The notes under the pieces were generated by a model. It saw only the letters and a list, made by a program, of their open reading frames with translations, was not told where the DNA came from and searched no databases. Made by a program: the position numbers and the translations under genes. Below, piece by piece: positions 25,736 to 35,600 of a stretch of 64,000 nucleotides of DNA; position 1 is the stretch's first letter; each line of letters begins with the position of its first letter. The DNA comes from Bifidobacterium asteroides (GTDB lineage: Bacteria; Actinomycetota; Actinomycetes; Actinomycetales; Bifidobacteriaceae): positions 1-64,000 of the forward strand of contig NZ_WKKW01000002.1 in NCBI RefSeq assembly GCF_009683175.1, in the 5' to 3' direction.

Positions 25736-26521
25736 TCATTGTTGGTCCTGCACGGCGGTGCCGCCGCGATACAGGGCGGCCACCAGGGTCATCAGGTCGA
25801 AGATCAGCGCCCAGGCCGCCATCCACTCGAAGGAGGCGTCGCGATCATCGCCCGCGCAATAGTCGATCGCCCACAGGTCCTGCAGAAACCACAAAGCTCC
25901 CGTTGCGCCCACCGCCACGCACCAGGGCAGGCACGACAGGGGGGAGCCCCCGGACAACAGGCACAGCATCCACGACGGCACCACACACGACGCAGCCGAA
26001 GCCGCCCACGCCGCCACACGGCCACGCACCAGATCCGACACGAACCGCAGCCAGGTCACCCCGGCCACCACCAGCACGGCCACCGACACCAGCACCCAGC
26101 GCATCACCCCCGGATTCGCGCCGGTCATCGCACCGAACACCACCCCCCAGCAGGGCATCGTCGGCATCGTCAGCGCAAGGCACCAGAACCCCGGACGCCC
26201 CCCACGGCTCTCAAACCGGTCCAAAAACCACCACATCGTAAAAACCGAGAGCAGGCCCGCCAAGCCGAACTCCACAAAACGGTACCGTACCCACAGCTCC
26301 TCCTGGTCGTACAGGAACGCCCAGCCAGGCACAAACCCCGCCAGGAAGGCCGCCCCGTACACCGCCAGCTTGCGCACCACGCCGGCACGCGAAAAGGCAC
26401 GCTCCCCCACGGGCGCATGACGCGCGCAACCCGCCACCCGCGACATGACCGAAGACGCGCTCTCCAGCCAGGACCCCCCCGCAGGAAGCCGCAAGGAACC
26501 GGAAACACCAACAGCCATCAC
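25736..26521 (-). CDS. Multi-pass membrane protein of unknown function, paralogue A
   Basis: The 261-residue protein has about seven hydrophobic segments, starting with LAVYGAAFLAGFVPGWAFLY. It is a diverged paralogue of the proteins at 26838-27638 and 28360-29190. Shared positions include the ARHAPVGERAFS / PHARPGAREFS block before TM1, the MRWVLVSVAVLVVAGV segment, CVVPSWML, GALWFLQDLWAI and the signature RDASFEWMAAWALIFDL near the C-terminus. AGGAGG lies 7 nt before the GTG start and 10 nt before the next ATG. Upstream is a promoter/leader duplicated in front of paralogue C. I do not recognise the family. A membrane role is all that can be supported. Confidence 0.75.
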   Translation of the reverse strand: MMAVGVSGSLRLPAGGSWLESASSVMSRVAGCARHAPVGERAFSRAGVVRKLAVYGAAFLAGFVPGWAFLYDQEELWVRYRFVEFGLAGLLSVFTMWWFLDRFESRGGRPGFWCLALTMPTMPCWGVVFGAMTGANPGVMRWVLVSVAVLVVAGVTWLRFVSDLVRGRVAAWAASAASCVVPSWMLCLLSGGSPLSCLPWCVAVGATGALWFLQDLWAIDYCAGDDRDASFEWMAAWALIFDLMTLVAALYRGGTAVQDQQ

Positions 26522-26649
26522 ACACCACCCTCCTGCTCAAAGCCGCGAATCCGCCACTTCGCCCACCAGACCGTTGATTCCGGTCTTGTATCAGTGCCGT
26601 TCATATTGGTCTCTTTCCATCTCACATCGTCGGAGTTCGTCCTACTCCT

Positions 26650-26801
26650 GCGCAAGCACGGACCCCCAAGACCCGGCCGACGACGAGAAAGGCTTCGAAT
26701 AACCAAGGCCCTCAGACACCAGCGTCTTCCACTGACACCGCCTTTATCCTGATTATAGACTTGCCGCTTCAAGGCATCGACATCGTCTTTGACCACGGAG
26801 A
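26650..26801 (-). repeat. Duplicated promoter/leader unit, copy 1 (upstream of paralogue A)
   Basis: About 150 bp align clearly with 29220-29371. On the minus strand it contains a consensus -10 hexamer TATAAT (26752-26757), preceded by the conserved CTTGAAG. The best conserved segment runs from GTCTTCCAC through the -10 to TTCAAGGCAT and ACATCGTCTTTG, read on the plus strand. This suggests a conserved promoter duplicated with the membrane-protein genes. No good -35 is obvious at standard spacing. Confidence 0.7.
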
Positions 26802-26837
26802 AAACGGACGGGTCCAGCCCGGCCTGGGCATCCGGCA

Positions 26838-27638
26838 TCATCGGCTGGCATCGTCGTCATTTTTAGAGGCTCCCAGAAGGGAGGCGATCAGCACGATCAG
26901 GTCGAACACCAGGGCCCAGGCCGCCAGCCACTCGAAAGCCGCGTCACGATGCGTGCTCGCACACTTCCCGATCGCCCACATGTCCAACACGAACCACAAG
27001 GCGCCGACGACGCCCACCAAGCAGCACCAGAACAAAGACACGCCAGCAGACCCTGTTGTCTTGGCCAGCATCCAGGACGGCACCACACACAACACCACCA
27101 TCGCCGCCCACGACAAGAACCCGTTACGCACCAGCCGCATCACCAACGGAAACACCGACACCCCGACAACCACCAGCACAGCCACCGACACGAGAATCCA
27201 CCGGAACACGCCACCAGAATAGCGGGCGCCTGAACCCGATATGACACCGAACCCCGGAGCGAACGGAAGCGACAACACCACAAACCAAGGCCCAGGACGC
27301 CCCTTCCCATCCTCATACCGCCCCAACAGGACAACCACAGCAAGTCCGGAAAGCACAGCAAGCAGCAACCCTTGGCCTATCCAGGTGCGCACCCAATCCT
27401 GGTCCTGGTCAAACAGGAGGAACCAGCCGCAGGCGAACGCGGCCACATAGGTCAACGCGTACAGCACCGTCTTCCACAGAACCCCGCCCAGGGAGAACTC
27501 ACGGGCGCCAGGCCGCGCATGCGGGACGCTCCCGACCACACGCGACATCACCGACGACAGGACAAACGCATCAACCCGATCCCCAGCGCCATCCGACACC
27601 CCGCCGACACCAACACCCCCGCCGCTCGGCTCAGACAT
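26838..27638 (-). CDS. Multi-pass membrane protein of unknown function, paralogue B
   Basis: The 266-residue protein is a close paralogue of C (28360-29190), sharing long near-identical runs such as FSLGGVLWKTVLY, FDQDQDWVRTWI, RPGPWFVVLS and GVVGALWFVLDM. It has about seven TM segments and a hydrophilic N-terminus (MSEPSGGGVGVGG). The C-terminal signature is HRDAAFEWLAAWALVFDL, followed by an acidic tail. The ATG is preferred, with three in-frame GTGs just upstream as alternatives and only a weak ribosome-binding site. It follows the DUF805 gene by 42 nt, so C, DUF805 and B probably form one unit. Function is not recognised. Confidence 0.78.
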   Translation of the reverse strand: MSEPSGGGVGVGGVSDGAGDRVDAFVLSSVMSRVVGSVPHARPGAREFSLGGVLWKTVLYALTYVAAFACGWFLLFDQDQDWVRTWIGQGLLLAVLSGLAVVVLLGRYEDGKGRPGPWFVVLSLPFAPGFGVISGSGARYSGGVFRWILVSVAVLVVVGVSVFPLVMRLVRNGFLSWAAMVVLCVVPSWMLAKTTGSAGVSLFWCCLVGVVGALWFVLDMWAIGKCASTHRDAAFEWLAAWALVFDLIVLIASLLGASKNDDDASR

Positions 27639-27680
27639 CACCACCACCCATCTTTCACTCTTTCCGCTACTGCAGGGGAA

Positions 27681-28250
27681 TCACCGTCCGTTCGGGTCCA
27701 CTGGGTACTGCGCCGTGCCAGTCTGACTCGCACCGAGGCTTCCGTTATCGACAACTGGATGACGACGACGCGAGGGAACGCACATGATGACCAGCCGAAT
27801 GACCACGGCCAGAAGGAGGATGACGATTCCCACAGGCGAAGGGGCGGACGGATCCAGCCCCTCCAAGGTATCCGACACCATCGAACCGACAACCAGACCA
27901 AAGCCCACCACAATCAGCACGTAGAGGACGAGCGCCAGCCACCCCGACAGGGCCAGATCATGCAGACGCCGCACCGTCAGGGCATACATAGGCACCAGCA
28001 TCGCCAGGGAGAACAGCGCCGGTATGACGACCAAGGGACCAGAAGAGAACACGCGGGTCAGGCAGGTGTCCATGAACGAGACGAACAGGGAGAAAACCCA
28101 CATCTCCTTGCGGCAGGAACGCCCCTTTCCCCTAGCATACAGGTAGAAGGGCCGTTGCAGGCACTCCTGCAAGGTCGCATCATACATGGGCTCGTACCCC
28201 TTCATCACATCCACGCGACGCGGCCTCTTCGAGAACAAGGCACTGGCCAT
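27681..28250 (-). CDS. DUF805-family membrane protein
   Basis: The 189-residue protein has the DUF805 pattern: F.Y....GRSCRKEMWVFSLF near the start, then hydrophobic segments, the RRLHDLALSGWLALV motif, and a final hydrophobic segment before a basic tail (PSRRRH). About four TM segments are expected. The frame is open through the end of the upstream gene, but ATG 28250 is chosen because AGGTGAGG directly precedes it. It lies between paralogues C and B. DUF805 proteins are widespread inner-membrane proteins without an assigned biochemical role. The fixed position here suggests a link to the paralogous 7-TM proteins. Confidence 0.8.
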   Translation of the reverse strand: MASALFSKRPRRVDVMKGYEPMYDATLQECLQRPFYLYARGKGRSCRKEMWVFSLFVSFMDTCLTRVFSSGPLVVIPALFSLAMLVPMYALTVRRLHDLALSGWLALVLYVLIVVGFGLVVGSMVSDTLEGLDPSAPSPVGIVILLLAVVIRLVIMCVPSRRRHPVVDNGSLGASQTGTAQYPVDPNGR

Positions 28251-28359
28251 AATCCTCACCTTTCCTTTCTTCATAAACCCGTCCCGACGGTCCGTCGTGA
28301 CGGACATCCGATATCGACATCGACGCAAGCACACCCATGGCGCAGCCCGCCGTCCGGCA

Positions 28360-29190
28360 TCACCGGCCGGTATCATCGTCATCTTTGTAGACTCCCATAT
28401 AAGAATTGGAGCTTCCAATAATGGAGGCGATCGTCAGGGTCAGATCGAACGCCAGCGCCCATGCCGCCAGCCACTCGAAGGCCGCATCACGATGCATGCT
28501 CGCGCACTTCTCAATCCCCAACATGTCCAGCACAAACCATAAGGCGCCCACGACACCCACCAGGCAGCACCAGAACAAGGACGCACCAGCCGACCCCGTC
28601 GGCTTGACCAGCATCCAGGACGGCACCACACACAACACCACCATCACCGCCCACGACGCGAACCTGTTGCGCACCAGCCGCATCACCACCGGAAACACCG
28701 ACACCCCAACAACCACCAACACAGTCACCGACACCGGAACCCACCGGAACACGCCACCCGAGGTAGAACTGGCAGCCCCGAGTACGACGCCGATCACCGG
28801 AACGAACAAGAAAGACAAGACCACAAACCAAGGCCCCGGACGCTCCTTTCCATACTCATACCGCCCCAACAGGTTCCGAACAGCAAATCCGACAAAGAAA
28901 GCAAGCAAAAGAAGGCAAACTATCCAGGTGCGCACCCAATCCTGGTCCTGGTCAAACAGGTAGTACCAGCCGCAGGCGAACCCGGCCACATAGGCCAGCC
29001 CATACAGCACCGTCTTCCACAGGACCCCTCCCAGGGAGAACTCAACGGCGCCAAGCCGCGCATGCGGGACTCTCTCGAGCATGCTCGACAAGAACCACGA
29101 CAGGGCAAACTTATCAACCTTATCAATCCAATCGATAACGTCATCCGATACCTCACCGGCATCAGCACCCCCGCCGCTCGGCTCTGACAT
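28360..29190 (-). CDS. Multi-pass membrane protein of unknown function, paralogue C
   Basis: The 276-residue close paralogue of B has the same start (MSEPSGGG), the same TM1 entry FSLGGVLWKTVLY, the FDQDQDWVRTWI loop and the C-terminal HRDAAFEWLAAWALAFDL signature. It differs by a longer charged N-terminal segment (SDDVIDWIDKVDKFAL) and a C-terminal tail with DDDD. About seven TM segments are predicted by eye. AAGGGTGAG precedes GTG/ATG start choices, and the ATG is used. A promoter-like -10 (TATAAT) lies about 130 bp upstream in the duplicated leader, and this gene is the first of its unit. No known family is recognised. Confidence 0.78.
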   Translation of the reverse strand: MSEPSGGGADAGEVSDDVIDWIDKVDKFALSWFLSSMLERVPHARLGAVEFSLGGVLWKTVLYGLAYVAGFACGWYYLFDQDQDWVRTWIVCLLLLAFFVGFAVRNLLGRYEYGKERPGPWFVVLSFLFVPVIGVVLGAASSTSGGVFRWVPVSVTVLVVVGVSVFPVVMRLVRNRFASWAVMVVLCVVPSWMLVKPTGSAGASLFWCCLVGVVGALWFVLDMLGIEKCASMHRDAAFEWLAAWALAFDLTLTIASIIGSSNSYMGVYKDDDDTGR

Positions 29191-29219
29191 CACCACCACT
29201 CACCCTTCGCCCTACACCT

Positions 29220-29371
29220 TCGCTAGCACGGGACCCAAAGACCCGGCTATAGGCGAGGAAAGTTTCAAATAACCACGGCCTTCAGACACCGACGTCTTCC
29301 ACCCGACACCGCCTTGATTCTGATTATAGTCCTGACACTTCAAGGCATTTACATCGTCTTTGGCCACGGAA
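29220..29371 (-). repeat. Duplicated promoter/leader unit, copy 2 (upstream of paralogue C)
   Basis: This is the counterpart of 26650-26801. It carries the -10 TATAAT (29323-29328, minus strand) and the conserved CTTGAAG 9-10 nt before it. Conservation of the non-coding segment beyond the start codon region means the promoter was duplicated together with the gene. Confidence 0.7.
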
Positions 29372-29704
29372 CGGATTCCGCGGGTAACGGTCCCGTACAG
29401 AGGATTTTCCCGAATCGCGGGAAACGAATTTCAACATCTCGTTGTCGAACTTCGCATATGTATACAGACCGGCAGCTTTTGCAGATGACCACACTCCGCG
29501 CCCGAATCCCTCCATCCACAGCAGGGGCATGCCCATACGCTTGGGTGAAGCCGCCGTCAAGGATTTGGCTCCCTCCGCCCACTTCGAAACCGGCAGGATG
29601 CCATTCGGTTTACCCAGCATCATCGAAAAGCGGCAAACCAAATAAACACCTTGTTGCGTCGGGTCACCCAAAAGCCCTTGCAGATGGGGACGCTCTTGCG
29701 GATA
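29372..29704. other. Unassigned stretch between the membrane-protein block and dapB
   Basis: About 330 bp contain no gene I can support. A minus-strand open frame (29324-29671, 115 codons) has protein-like stretches (MLKFVSRDSG, GFGRGVWSSAKAAGLYTYAKFD) but overlaps the duplicated promoter, has no clear ribosome-binding site, and matches no family I know. It could be a gene remnant marking one edge of the inserted block. Confidence 0.4.
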
Positions 29705-30442
29705 TCAGAACAGGTAGTGGTCCAGGCCCACGGTCAGTCCGGGAATGCTTCCAGCACGGCGGACTGCCAGGAGAACTCCGGGCATGAAGGAGACACGCTC
29801 GAAGCTGTCTGCACGGATGGTCAGCTGCTCGCCGGGATTGCCCATGAGGATCTCCTCGTGCGCGTTGAGTCCCCGCAGCCGGACGGCATGGACGTGGACA
29901 CCGTCAACCACCCGGCCCCTGGAGGGATCAGGTTGTTGGGTCGCGTCGGGCATGGGACCCATGCCAGCCTGGCGACGGGCTTCGGCGATTGCGGAAGCGG
30001 TTCCCAGAGCAGTGCCGGAGGGGGCGTCGACCTTGTCGGGATGGTGCAGCTCGACCACCTCGGCCGACTCGAAGTAGCGGGCTGCCATGGCTGCGAACCG
30101 GTCGGCCAGCACTGCTGAGATGGCAAAGTTGGGAGCGATGAAGACGCTGAGTCCGGGATGCTCGTCCAAGGCCTGCCTGACCTGGTCCAGGCGCTCCTTG
30201 GTCCACCCGGTGGTACCGATTACGGAGTGGACCCCTTGCCCTATCAGGGTCAGGGTGTTGCCCAGGACGGCATCAGGGCTGGTGAAGTCGACCGCCACAT
30301 CCGTATTGCTCGGATTGATGGCAGACGGATCGTCATCCGGACCCAGCAGCAGGGCCGTATGCATATCCTGCGCGCCCTTCAGAGCACGCACCACCTCGGT
30401 TCCCATGCGTCCGCCTGCGCCCAGCACCGATACGCGGATCAT
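29705..30442 (-). CDS. dapB: 4-hydroxy-tetrahydrodipicolinate reductase
   Basis: The 245-residue enzyme reduces the DapA product with NAD(P)H in the diaminopimelate/lysine pathway. The dinucleotide loop is VLGAGGRMG (residues 6-14), and the catalytic block is ELHHPDKVDAPSGTA (131-145), with the active-site His133-His134 pair and Lys137. Length is typical. It is preceded by the MFS gene on the same strand with a 28-nt gap, so it may be the distal gene of that unit. The expected partner dapA lies beyond the accessory membrane-protein block. Confidence 0.96.
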   Translation of the reverse strand: MIRVSVLGAGGRMGTEVVRALKGAQDMHTALLLGPDDDPSAINPSNTDVAVDFTSPDAVLGNTLTLIGQGVHSVIGTTGWTKERLDQVRQALDEHPGLSVFIAPNFAISAVLADRFAAMAARYFESAEVVELHHPDKVDAPSGTALGTASAIAEARRQAGMGPMPDATQQPDPSRGRVVDGVHVHAVRLRGLNAHEEILMGNPGEQLTIRADSFERVSFMPGVLLAVRRAGSIPGLTVGLDHYLF

Positions 30443-30470
30443 CGGCTGCCTCCTTCTTGCCTAATTCATT

Positions 30471-31781
30471 TCACTGTGCATTTTCGGTCTTTTCCACGAC
30501 CATACCCCTCCTGCGGCTCCTGGCCCAGCCCAGCAAAGCCAGAGGGACAGCGCAGCAGGTGACCACAGCCGGGATGCTCATGCCGCCGTGGGGCCCGAAC
30601 TGATCCAGGGCGACACCGGCCAGGGTGGATCCCAGTGAGGTGCCGATGGATCCGCCGGTGGACAGCCAGGAGAGCCCCTCGGTCAGGGCCCGGGCATCCA
30701 CGTTCTCGCGCACGATCAGGTTGCCGGTGGCGAAGATGGGCGAGACACACAGGCCGGTCAGCACCTCGGCCAGACCCAGCAGGACCAGGTTGTCCATGAC
30801 CAGGCGGAAGACCACGTAGCCCAGGGTCAGCAGCACCAGGAAGGTCGCCAGATAGCGCCAGCGGGATCCTTTGAGCTTGACCGAGCCGAAAATCAGCGCC
30901 CCGCAGAGGGAGCCCAGGGCGAACAGGGCCAGCTGCAGGCCCACAGCACCCTCGCGGCCCATGGACTTGGTCAGGGCGGTCACCGAGACGTCCACCGCCG
31001 AAAAGCTCATGTTGAAGACGACGAAAATCACGACCAACAGGAGGATGCCCGGGTAGACCAGAGCCGAGCGGGAGCCCTGGTGGCTGTCAGCATCACTCGG
31101 CAGGACATCCCCGTGGGCGTCCACCGGGGAATGATCCGCCGCAGACTGGCTGACGGATTCCATGCGAACGACGGCCGGAGGCTCGGTCGAACGCATGGCG
31201 AAGAAGGTCAGTCCGCCGATCAGCAGGGCCAGGGCAGGCAGGTAGAGTTGGGAGACCGGGCTGACCGAGGTGGCCAGGTAGGCGGAGAGGATGGGGCCCA
31301 GGATGAAAACGCACTCGTCCAGCCCCGACTCCAGGGCGTAGGCGGTGTTGAGCAGGTTGGTCTTGTCGTCGCGCAGCACCCAGGCCCAGCGGGTGCGCAC
31401 CAGGGCTCCGAAGGCGAACTGGGTCAGGCCCATCAGAGCCGCCAGCACAAAGAGCACACCCAGGGGAACCCGGCGCATGGCGCCCACGGCAAATCCCAGG
31501 ATGGCCAGAGCCTGCACGATCAGGGCGGTCACCCCGATCCGACGTTGGCCGAACCGGTCGAACAGGCGGGCGTAGAAGGGGGTGACCAGGGCCGCGCAGA
31601 GCGTGTAGACGGCACTCATCAGACCGGCCGAGGTCCAGTTGTCATAGATGTGGTTCAAGGCCAGCACGATGCCCAGACCCATCATGCCCAGGGGCAGGCG
31701 GGCCAGGACGGCCGACAGGCAGAAGCCGGCGGCGCCCGGGTAGGTGAACAGGCGCAGGAAGGGGGATTTAGCGGCCGCCAT
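30471..31781 (-). CDS. MFS transporter
   Basis: The 436-residue protein has about 12 TM segments and major-facilitator features: LPLGMMGLGIVLAL in TM1, and the loop YARLFDRFGQRRIGV, matching the GxLxDRxGRR motif between TM2 and TM3. A long hydrophilic central loop (residues ~195-235, with DAHGDVLPSDADSHQGSR) separates the halves. The start overlaps the stop of the upstream GNAT gene by 14 nt, indicating translational coupling. The substrate is unknown. Efflux of a compound modified by the acetyltransferase is possible but unproven. Confidence 0.85.
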   Translation of the reverse strand: MAAAKSPFLRLFTYPGAAGFCLSAVLARLPLGMMGLGIVLALNHIYDNWTSAGLMSAVYTLCAALVTPFYARLFDRFGQRRIGVTALIVQALAILGFAVGAMRRVPLGVLFVLAALMGLTQFAFGALVRTRWAWVLRDDKTNLLNTAYALESGLDECVFILGPILSAYLATSVSPVSQLYLPALALLIGGLTFFAMRSTEPPAVVRMESVSQSAADHSPVDAHGDVLPSDADSHQGSRSALVYPGILLLVVIFVVFNMSFSAVDVSVTALTKSMGREGAVGLQLALFALGSLCGALIFGSVKLKGSRWRYLATFLVLLTLGYVVFRLVMDNLVLLGLAEVLTGLCVSPIFATGNLIVRENVDARALTEGLSWLSTGGSIGTSLGSTLAGVALDQFGPHGGMSIPAVVTCCAVPLALLGWARSRRRGMVVEKTENAQ

Positions 31782-32508
31782 GATCACCGTCCTTGCCCAG
31801 CTGGTCGCTCACACGGCCGGCATAGATGAAGATGTCGTCGATCCCCTCGAAGAACTGCGGATCGTCAGAGGGGTCGCGCCCGGCGAAAGCCGCATGATCC
31901 CTCCCCCTGAGCTCGGCCAGCCGCTCCATGCCCTTGTGGTCGTAGAAGCCCACATCGCAGGAGGAGTCCGTATGCAGGTAGAAGCGCTCGATGCCCGCCT
32001 GATCCAGATGCTCCAGGTTGTCCCGCCACAGGGTGCCGCCAACGCCGCGTCCCCGGGCACGGCTGGAGACCAGGAAGAGCCTCAGCTCAGCCTGGGGCGG
32101 GACCGTCAGACCGCACTTCTCCTCCAGCTTGACCTCGGTCAGCTGCCACTGGCGGGCCCGGTCCAGAGTCCGGGCGCCCAAGGTCGTGGCAGACAGCTGC
32201 TGGTCCACCTGCTCCAGCTCCTCTTGGGCCTGGGGGAAGCACAGTTCGCCACGCCCCTCGGCCAGCAGGGTCACCCCCAAGAAGTCCTGCCCATCGACGG
32301 CTATCCGGGCCCTGGTGGCACCCACCAGGTAGTGCAGGATGAAATGCGCGGCGCTCAGCCGGGACACGGTCCCCTCGGGATCCTCCTGCACCTTCCAAGT
32401 GGCGTCGAAGGTCCCCACCAGGTCGGGCATATCCGCCCAGACCATAGGTCTTATTGCCACGCTCCCCTTCCGCCGGGAGGGCTGGTCGTGATTACTGGAC
32501 GTAGTCAT
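31768..32508 (-). CDS. GNAT-family N-acetyltransferase
   Basis: The 246-residue protein has the acetyl-CoA-binding motif A pattern ELRLFLVSSRARGRGVGGTLW (RxxGxG/A), followed by LDQAGIERFYLHTDSSCDVGFYDHKGM, which is the usual GNAT strand 5 and terminal helix. The N-terminal half is less typical (about 110 residues before motif A). The start MTTSSNHDQ is used. GGAG lies about 11 nt upstream, and an ATG three codons earlier is an alternative. It overlaps the MFS transporter gene, suggesting one functional unit. Acceptor substrate is unknown. Confidence 0.8.
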   Translation of the reverse strand: MTTSSNHDQPSRRKGSVAIRPMVWADMPDLVGTFDATWKVQEDPEGTVSRLSAAHFILHYLVGATRARIAVDGQDFLGVTLLAEGRGELCFPQAQEELEQVDQQLSATTLGARTLDRARQWQLTEVKLEEKCGLTVPPQAELRLFLVSSRARGRGVGGTLWRDNLEHLDQAGIERFYLHTDSSCDVGFYDHKGMERLAELRGRDHAAFAGRDPSDDPQFFEGIDDIFIYAGRVSDQLGKDGDHGGR

Positions 32509-32636
32509 CTGTCTCATTGCTCCATTCGGGCGTGCCCGGCCCCACGACGGCCCTTGGCCGTCCGCCGATCGCCTGCTGTTCATGATTGCTGATGCGCGAC
32601 ACCCATCGCCCTTGTCTGGCGGGGTCTGCCGCAGAC

Positions 32637-35600
32637 TCAGTCCTCGTCCGACTGCTCGGGTATGCCCTCGGCCAGGGTTGCGAGAATTTCTTCTTCGGTC
32701 CTGGCACGGGCCCGGATGAGTCGATCCTGGGGCCGGTCTTCGCTTACATAATAAAGGCAGGCGTCGATGGTCGACAGGCCGATACCCTCCAAGCGTGACA
32801 GGAGCAGCCGGTAGAAGTCCAACTGGACCAGACGGCGGTTGGTTGACTCCTCTCCGTGCGGTCGTGCTCCGGTCTTCCAGTCCACGATGGTGTAGCGCAG
32901 ATCCGGGCGATCAGGGTCCAGTCCGCCGGCAAAGACCGCATCCAGCTTGCCCTTGACGATGGAGCCGGCCAGCACCGCCACGATGGGCCGTTCCACCCAG
33001 ACGGGGGTGCGTTGGGCCCAGTCGGACTCAGCCAGCCGCCGCTCCCAGGTCAGCAGACGGGCCTGAACGGGATCGGCCTTGGGATCCAGGGTCTCCCGCT
33101 CCTGGTCAAGCCCGGTCAGCATGCGGGCCCGCTCAGCCATGGCCCCGGGACCCAGTGGGCCATCGAGCAGGTTCGCTGTCTCCGCCTGATCGGGCAGGTC
33201 CACCAGTCCTTGGGGGGCGGAGATTTCGGGCAGGATGAAGCGCCTGGCCCAGTCGTGGAAGCGGGTGCCTGCCTCGGCCTGCGGGGAGGCCACCTGTGGT
33301 ATGGGCCTGACCAGCCCCTGCCAGTAGTCCCTCTCCATCTTGGGATCGCCCCCTGCCGAACCGGCCTGGATGGCGGTGACGCTGCTAGCCCCATGCCCCA
33401 GAATCCGACGGCCGGTGCGCCGCAGCAGATCCAGGTCCGTAAGCAGCTGGTCGTCGGCAACCCCCAGGCGGCCGGTGCTGACCTGCAGGACGCGGACCGC
33501 ATTGGCGTAAAGCCCGTCATCGCCCTCCTCAGGCATTGCGGGGTTGCCCGGTTTTCCAGCGCGCACCCAGGCGGCCGAGCGATTCAAAGCTCCGCGTGTG
33601 CGCGCATTCAGGACAGGGGGCCATAGCGCCTGATCCCGCTGACCGTCGCGGGCGGCGATCTGGTCCACCTCTTCCAGGGCGCGGTCGACGATAGCCTGGC
33701 GGTAGGACTGGGCATGCTCACCGACAAAGAGCCCCAAGGGCGGCGTTGGCTGGCCCTCCTGGGCATCCTCTGCCTGCTCCAGCTTGACCGCATCGGGCTC
33801 TTCCTGGAAGAGCTCCACCAGCTCGGTCCAGAAGTTGGAGGCCTTATCCGGGTCCGGAGCCGGCGTGTTCAGGGCGGCAGCCTCCGCCTGGGAATCCTGG
33901 CTGAAGGTCAGCAGCAGGTCATGCCGGGCCCTTGTCGCCGCCACGTAGATCAGCCGTCGCTCGTCGTCCAGCAGCCGACGGCCGTACTGTTCGCGCTGAG
34001 AGGGGGCGATGGCATCAGCCCGGACCGGGCGGGCCTGGTCGTCCATCCCGCTCTCCCGAGACAGACCCATGGCCTCCTCCTCCAGGCTTGTCAGATCCAG
34101 CCGACCCAGCAGATCCTCTGGGTCGGCTCCCAGGGGGGCGTCGTGGGGAAAGCGGGGCAGGATCATGGCATCAGCCCGGACCGGCACCGGCACGGCCTGG
34201 GGATCGACCAGCCAGGTACGGGCCGTGCAGTTGTACTGGTAGAGCGGGCCGTCCGGGGATTGGACCACCGGCTGGTCCAAGGCGGGCTTGACCGTGAGCC
34301 GGTCGCCCTGGCTGCTGGGAAAGGCTCCACGCTTGAGCCCGACCACCGCCACGGCATCCCATTCCAGACCCTTGGCCTGGTGAACGGTCATCAGGGCCAC
34401 ATCGGCCTGTCGGTCGTCCCCGTCAGTGGGCATTTCGGGGCTCTGGTCCAGCGAGGACAGCCAAGAGACGAATCCGCGCAGGCTGGGCCCCAGGCCTTGG
34501 GGCAGCTCGGACAGGTAGACATCCACCTGGTCCAGCAGGGCCTGAATGCCGGCCTTGGCCTGACTGGGCTCCAGAGAACGTTCAGGATTGGCCAGGGAGC
34601 GGGCCAGCACCAGGTCCACGTCCAGGTCCAGGGCACGGATGGCGGCGATGACCACCTGACGCAGGGGGGCCGAGGACTCGGCCTGGACCTGGCAGATGAC
34701 CCGGGCGGCCTCGGCGGCCAGGACCCGTCCCCTGGCGGAAAGCCCGGAGCTCTTCAAGAGGTCCGGCAGGTCATCGCGCAGCAACAGGTCCACCAGGAAG
34801 ACGTCGTTGGGGACCTGGTCACGGTAACGGTGCAGATCCTCGCGACGACGGCGCGGATTGAGGTCGGACTCGACCAGGCCGGCACGGACCAGGGCCCGAT
34901 ACTGGCTGTCCTCGTTGACCTTGGCGGCCAGGGAGGCCAGAGCGCTCAGGTCGGCCGCGTCCATGCCGAACCGGGCCGAGGCCAGCAGGCGCATCAGGGA
35001 ATCGCTGTCGGTGTGGTCGCAGATCAGGGAGAGCAGGGCCCTGAGATCCATGACCTCGGGCCGGTCAAAGAGGGAGGAGTACCCGACGACCTGGCAGCTC
35101 AGTCCCGCAGCCTCCATGGCCTGGCGGTACCTGGGCAGGGCGGCCTTGGAGCGGAAGAGGACAGCCACGTGCGGCGCGTCACCTTGGTTGCCATAGAGCT
35201 CGCGGGCTCTGAGGGCGAACCTGACCACGCCATCAATCTCCTGGCCACCGGTGCTGTAGCCCAAGAGGCCCACGGTACCCGGGTCAGCGTCCTCACGGGG
35301 ACGGAGCCTGGCCACGTCCACCTCGCGCAGTTCCGCCTCCGATCGGCTCTCCTGTCCCCGGTGGCGTAGGGGGACGGTCAGCTGGTTGGCGGCCTTGAGC
35401 ACCCAGCTGGAGTTGCGGAAGGTGCGCGACAGGGTCAGCGGGTCCTGGTCCTGCGAGCGCCCAAAGGCTGTCACGCCAGACAAAGGCCCGCTGCCGGAGT
35501 CGGGTCGGTCGGCCAACATGCCGAACTGGGCCTGGAAGGTGCGGAAGGCCCCGGGACTGGCCCCGCGCCAAGCATAGATGGACTGGAAGGGATCGCCCAC

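Noticed and set aside
25736-29190. Paralogous membrane proteins considered as transposon or prophage genes
   Set aside because: No transposase, integrase, terminal inverted repeats or phage structural genes are present. The promoter duplication is explained by gene duplication.
33714-35369. Long open frame opposite the AdnB-like gene
   Set aside because: Antisense shadow of a well-supported helicase-nuclease; no ribosome-binding site or family motif.
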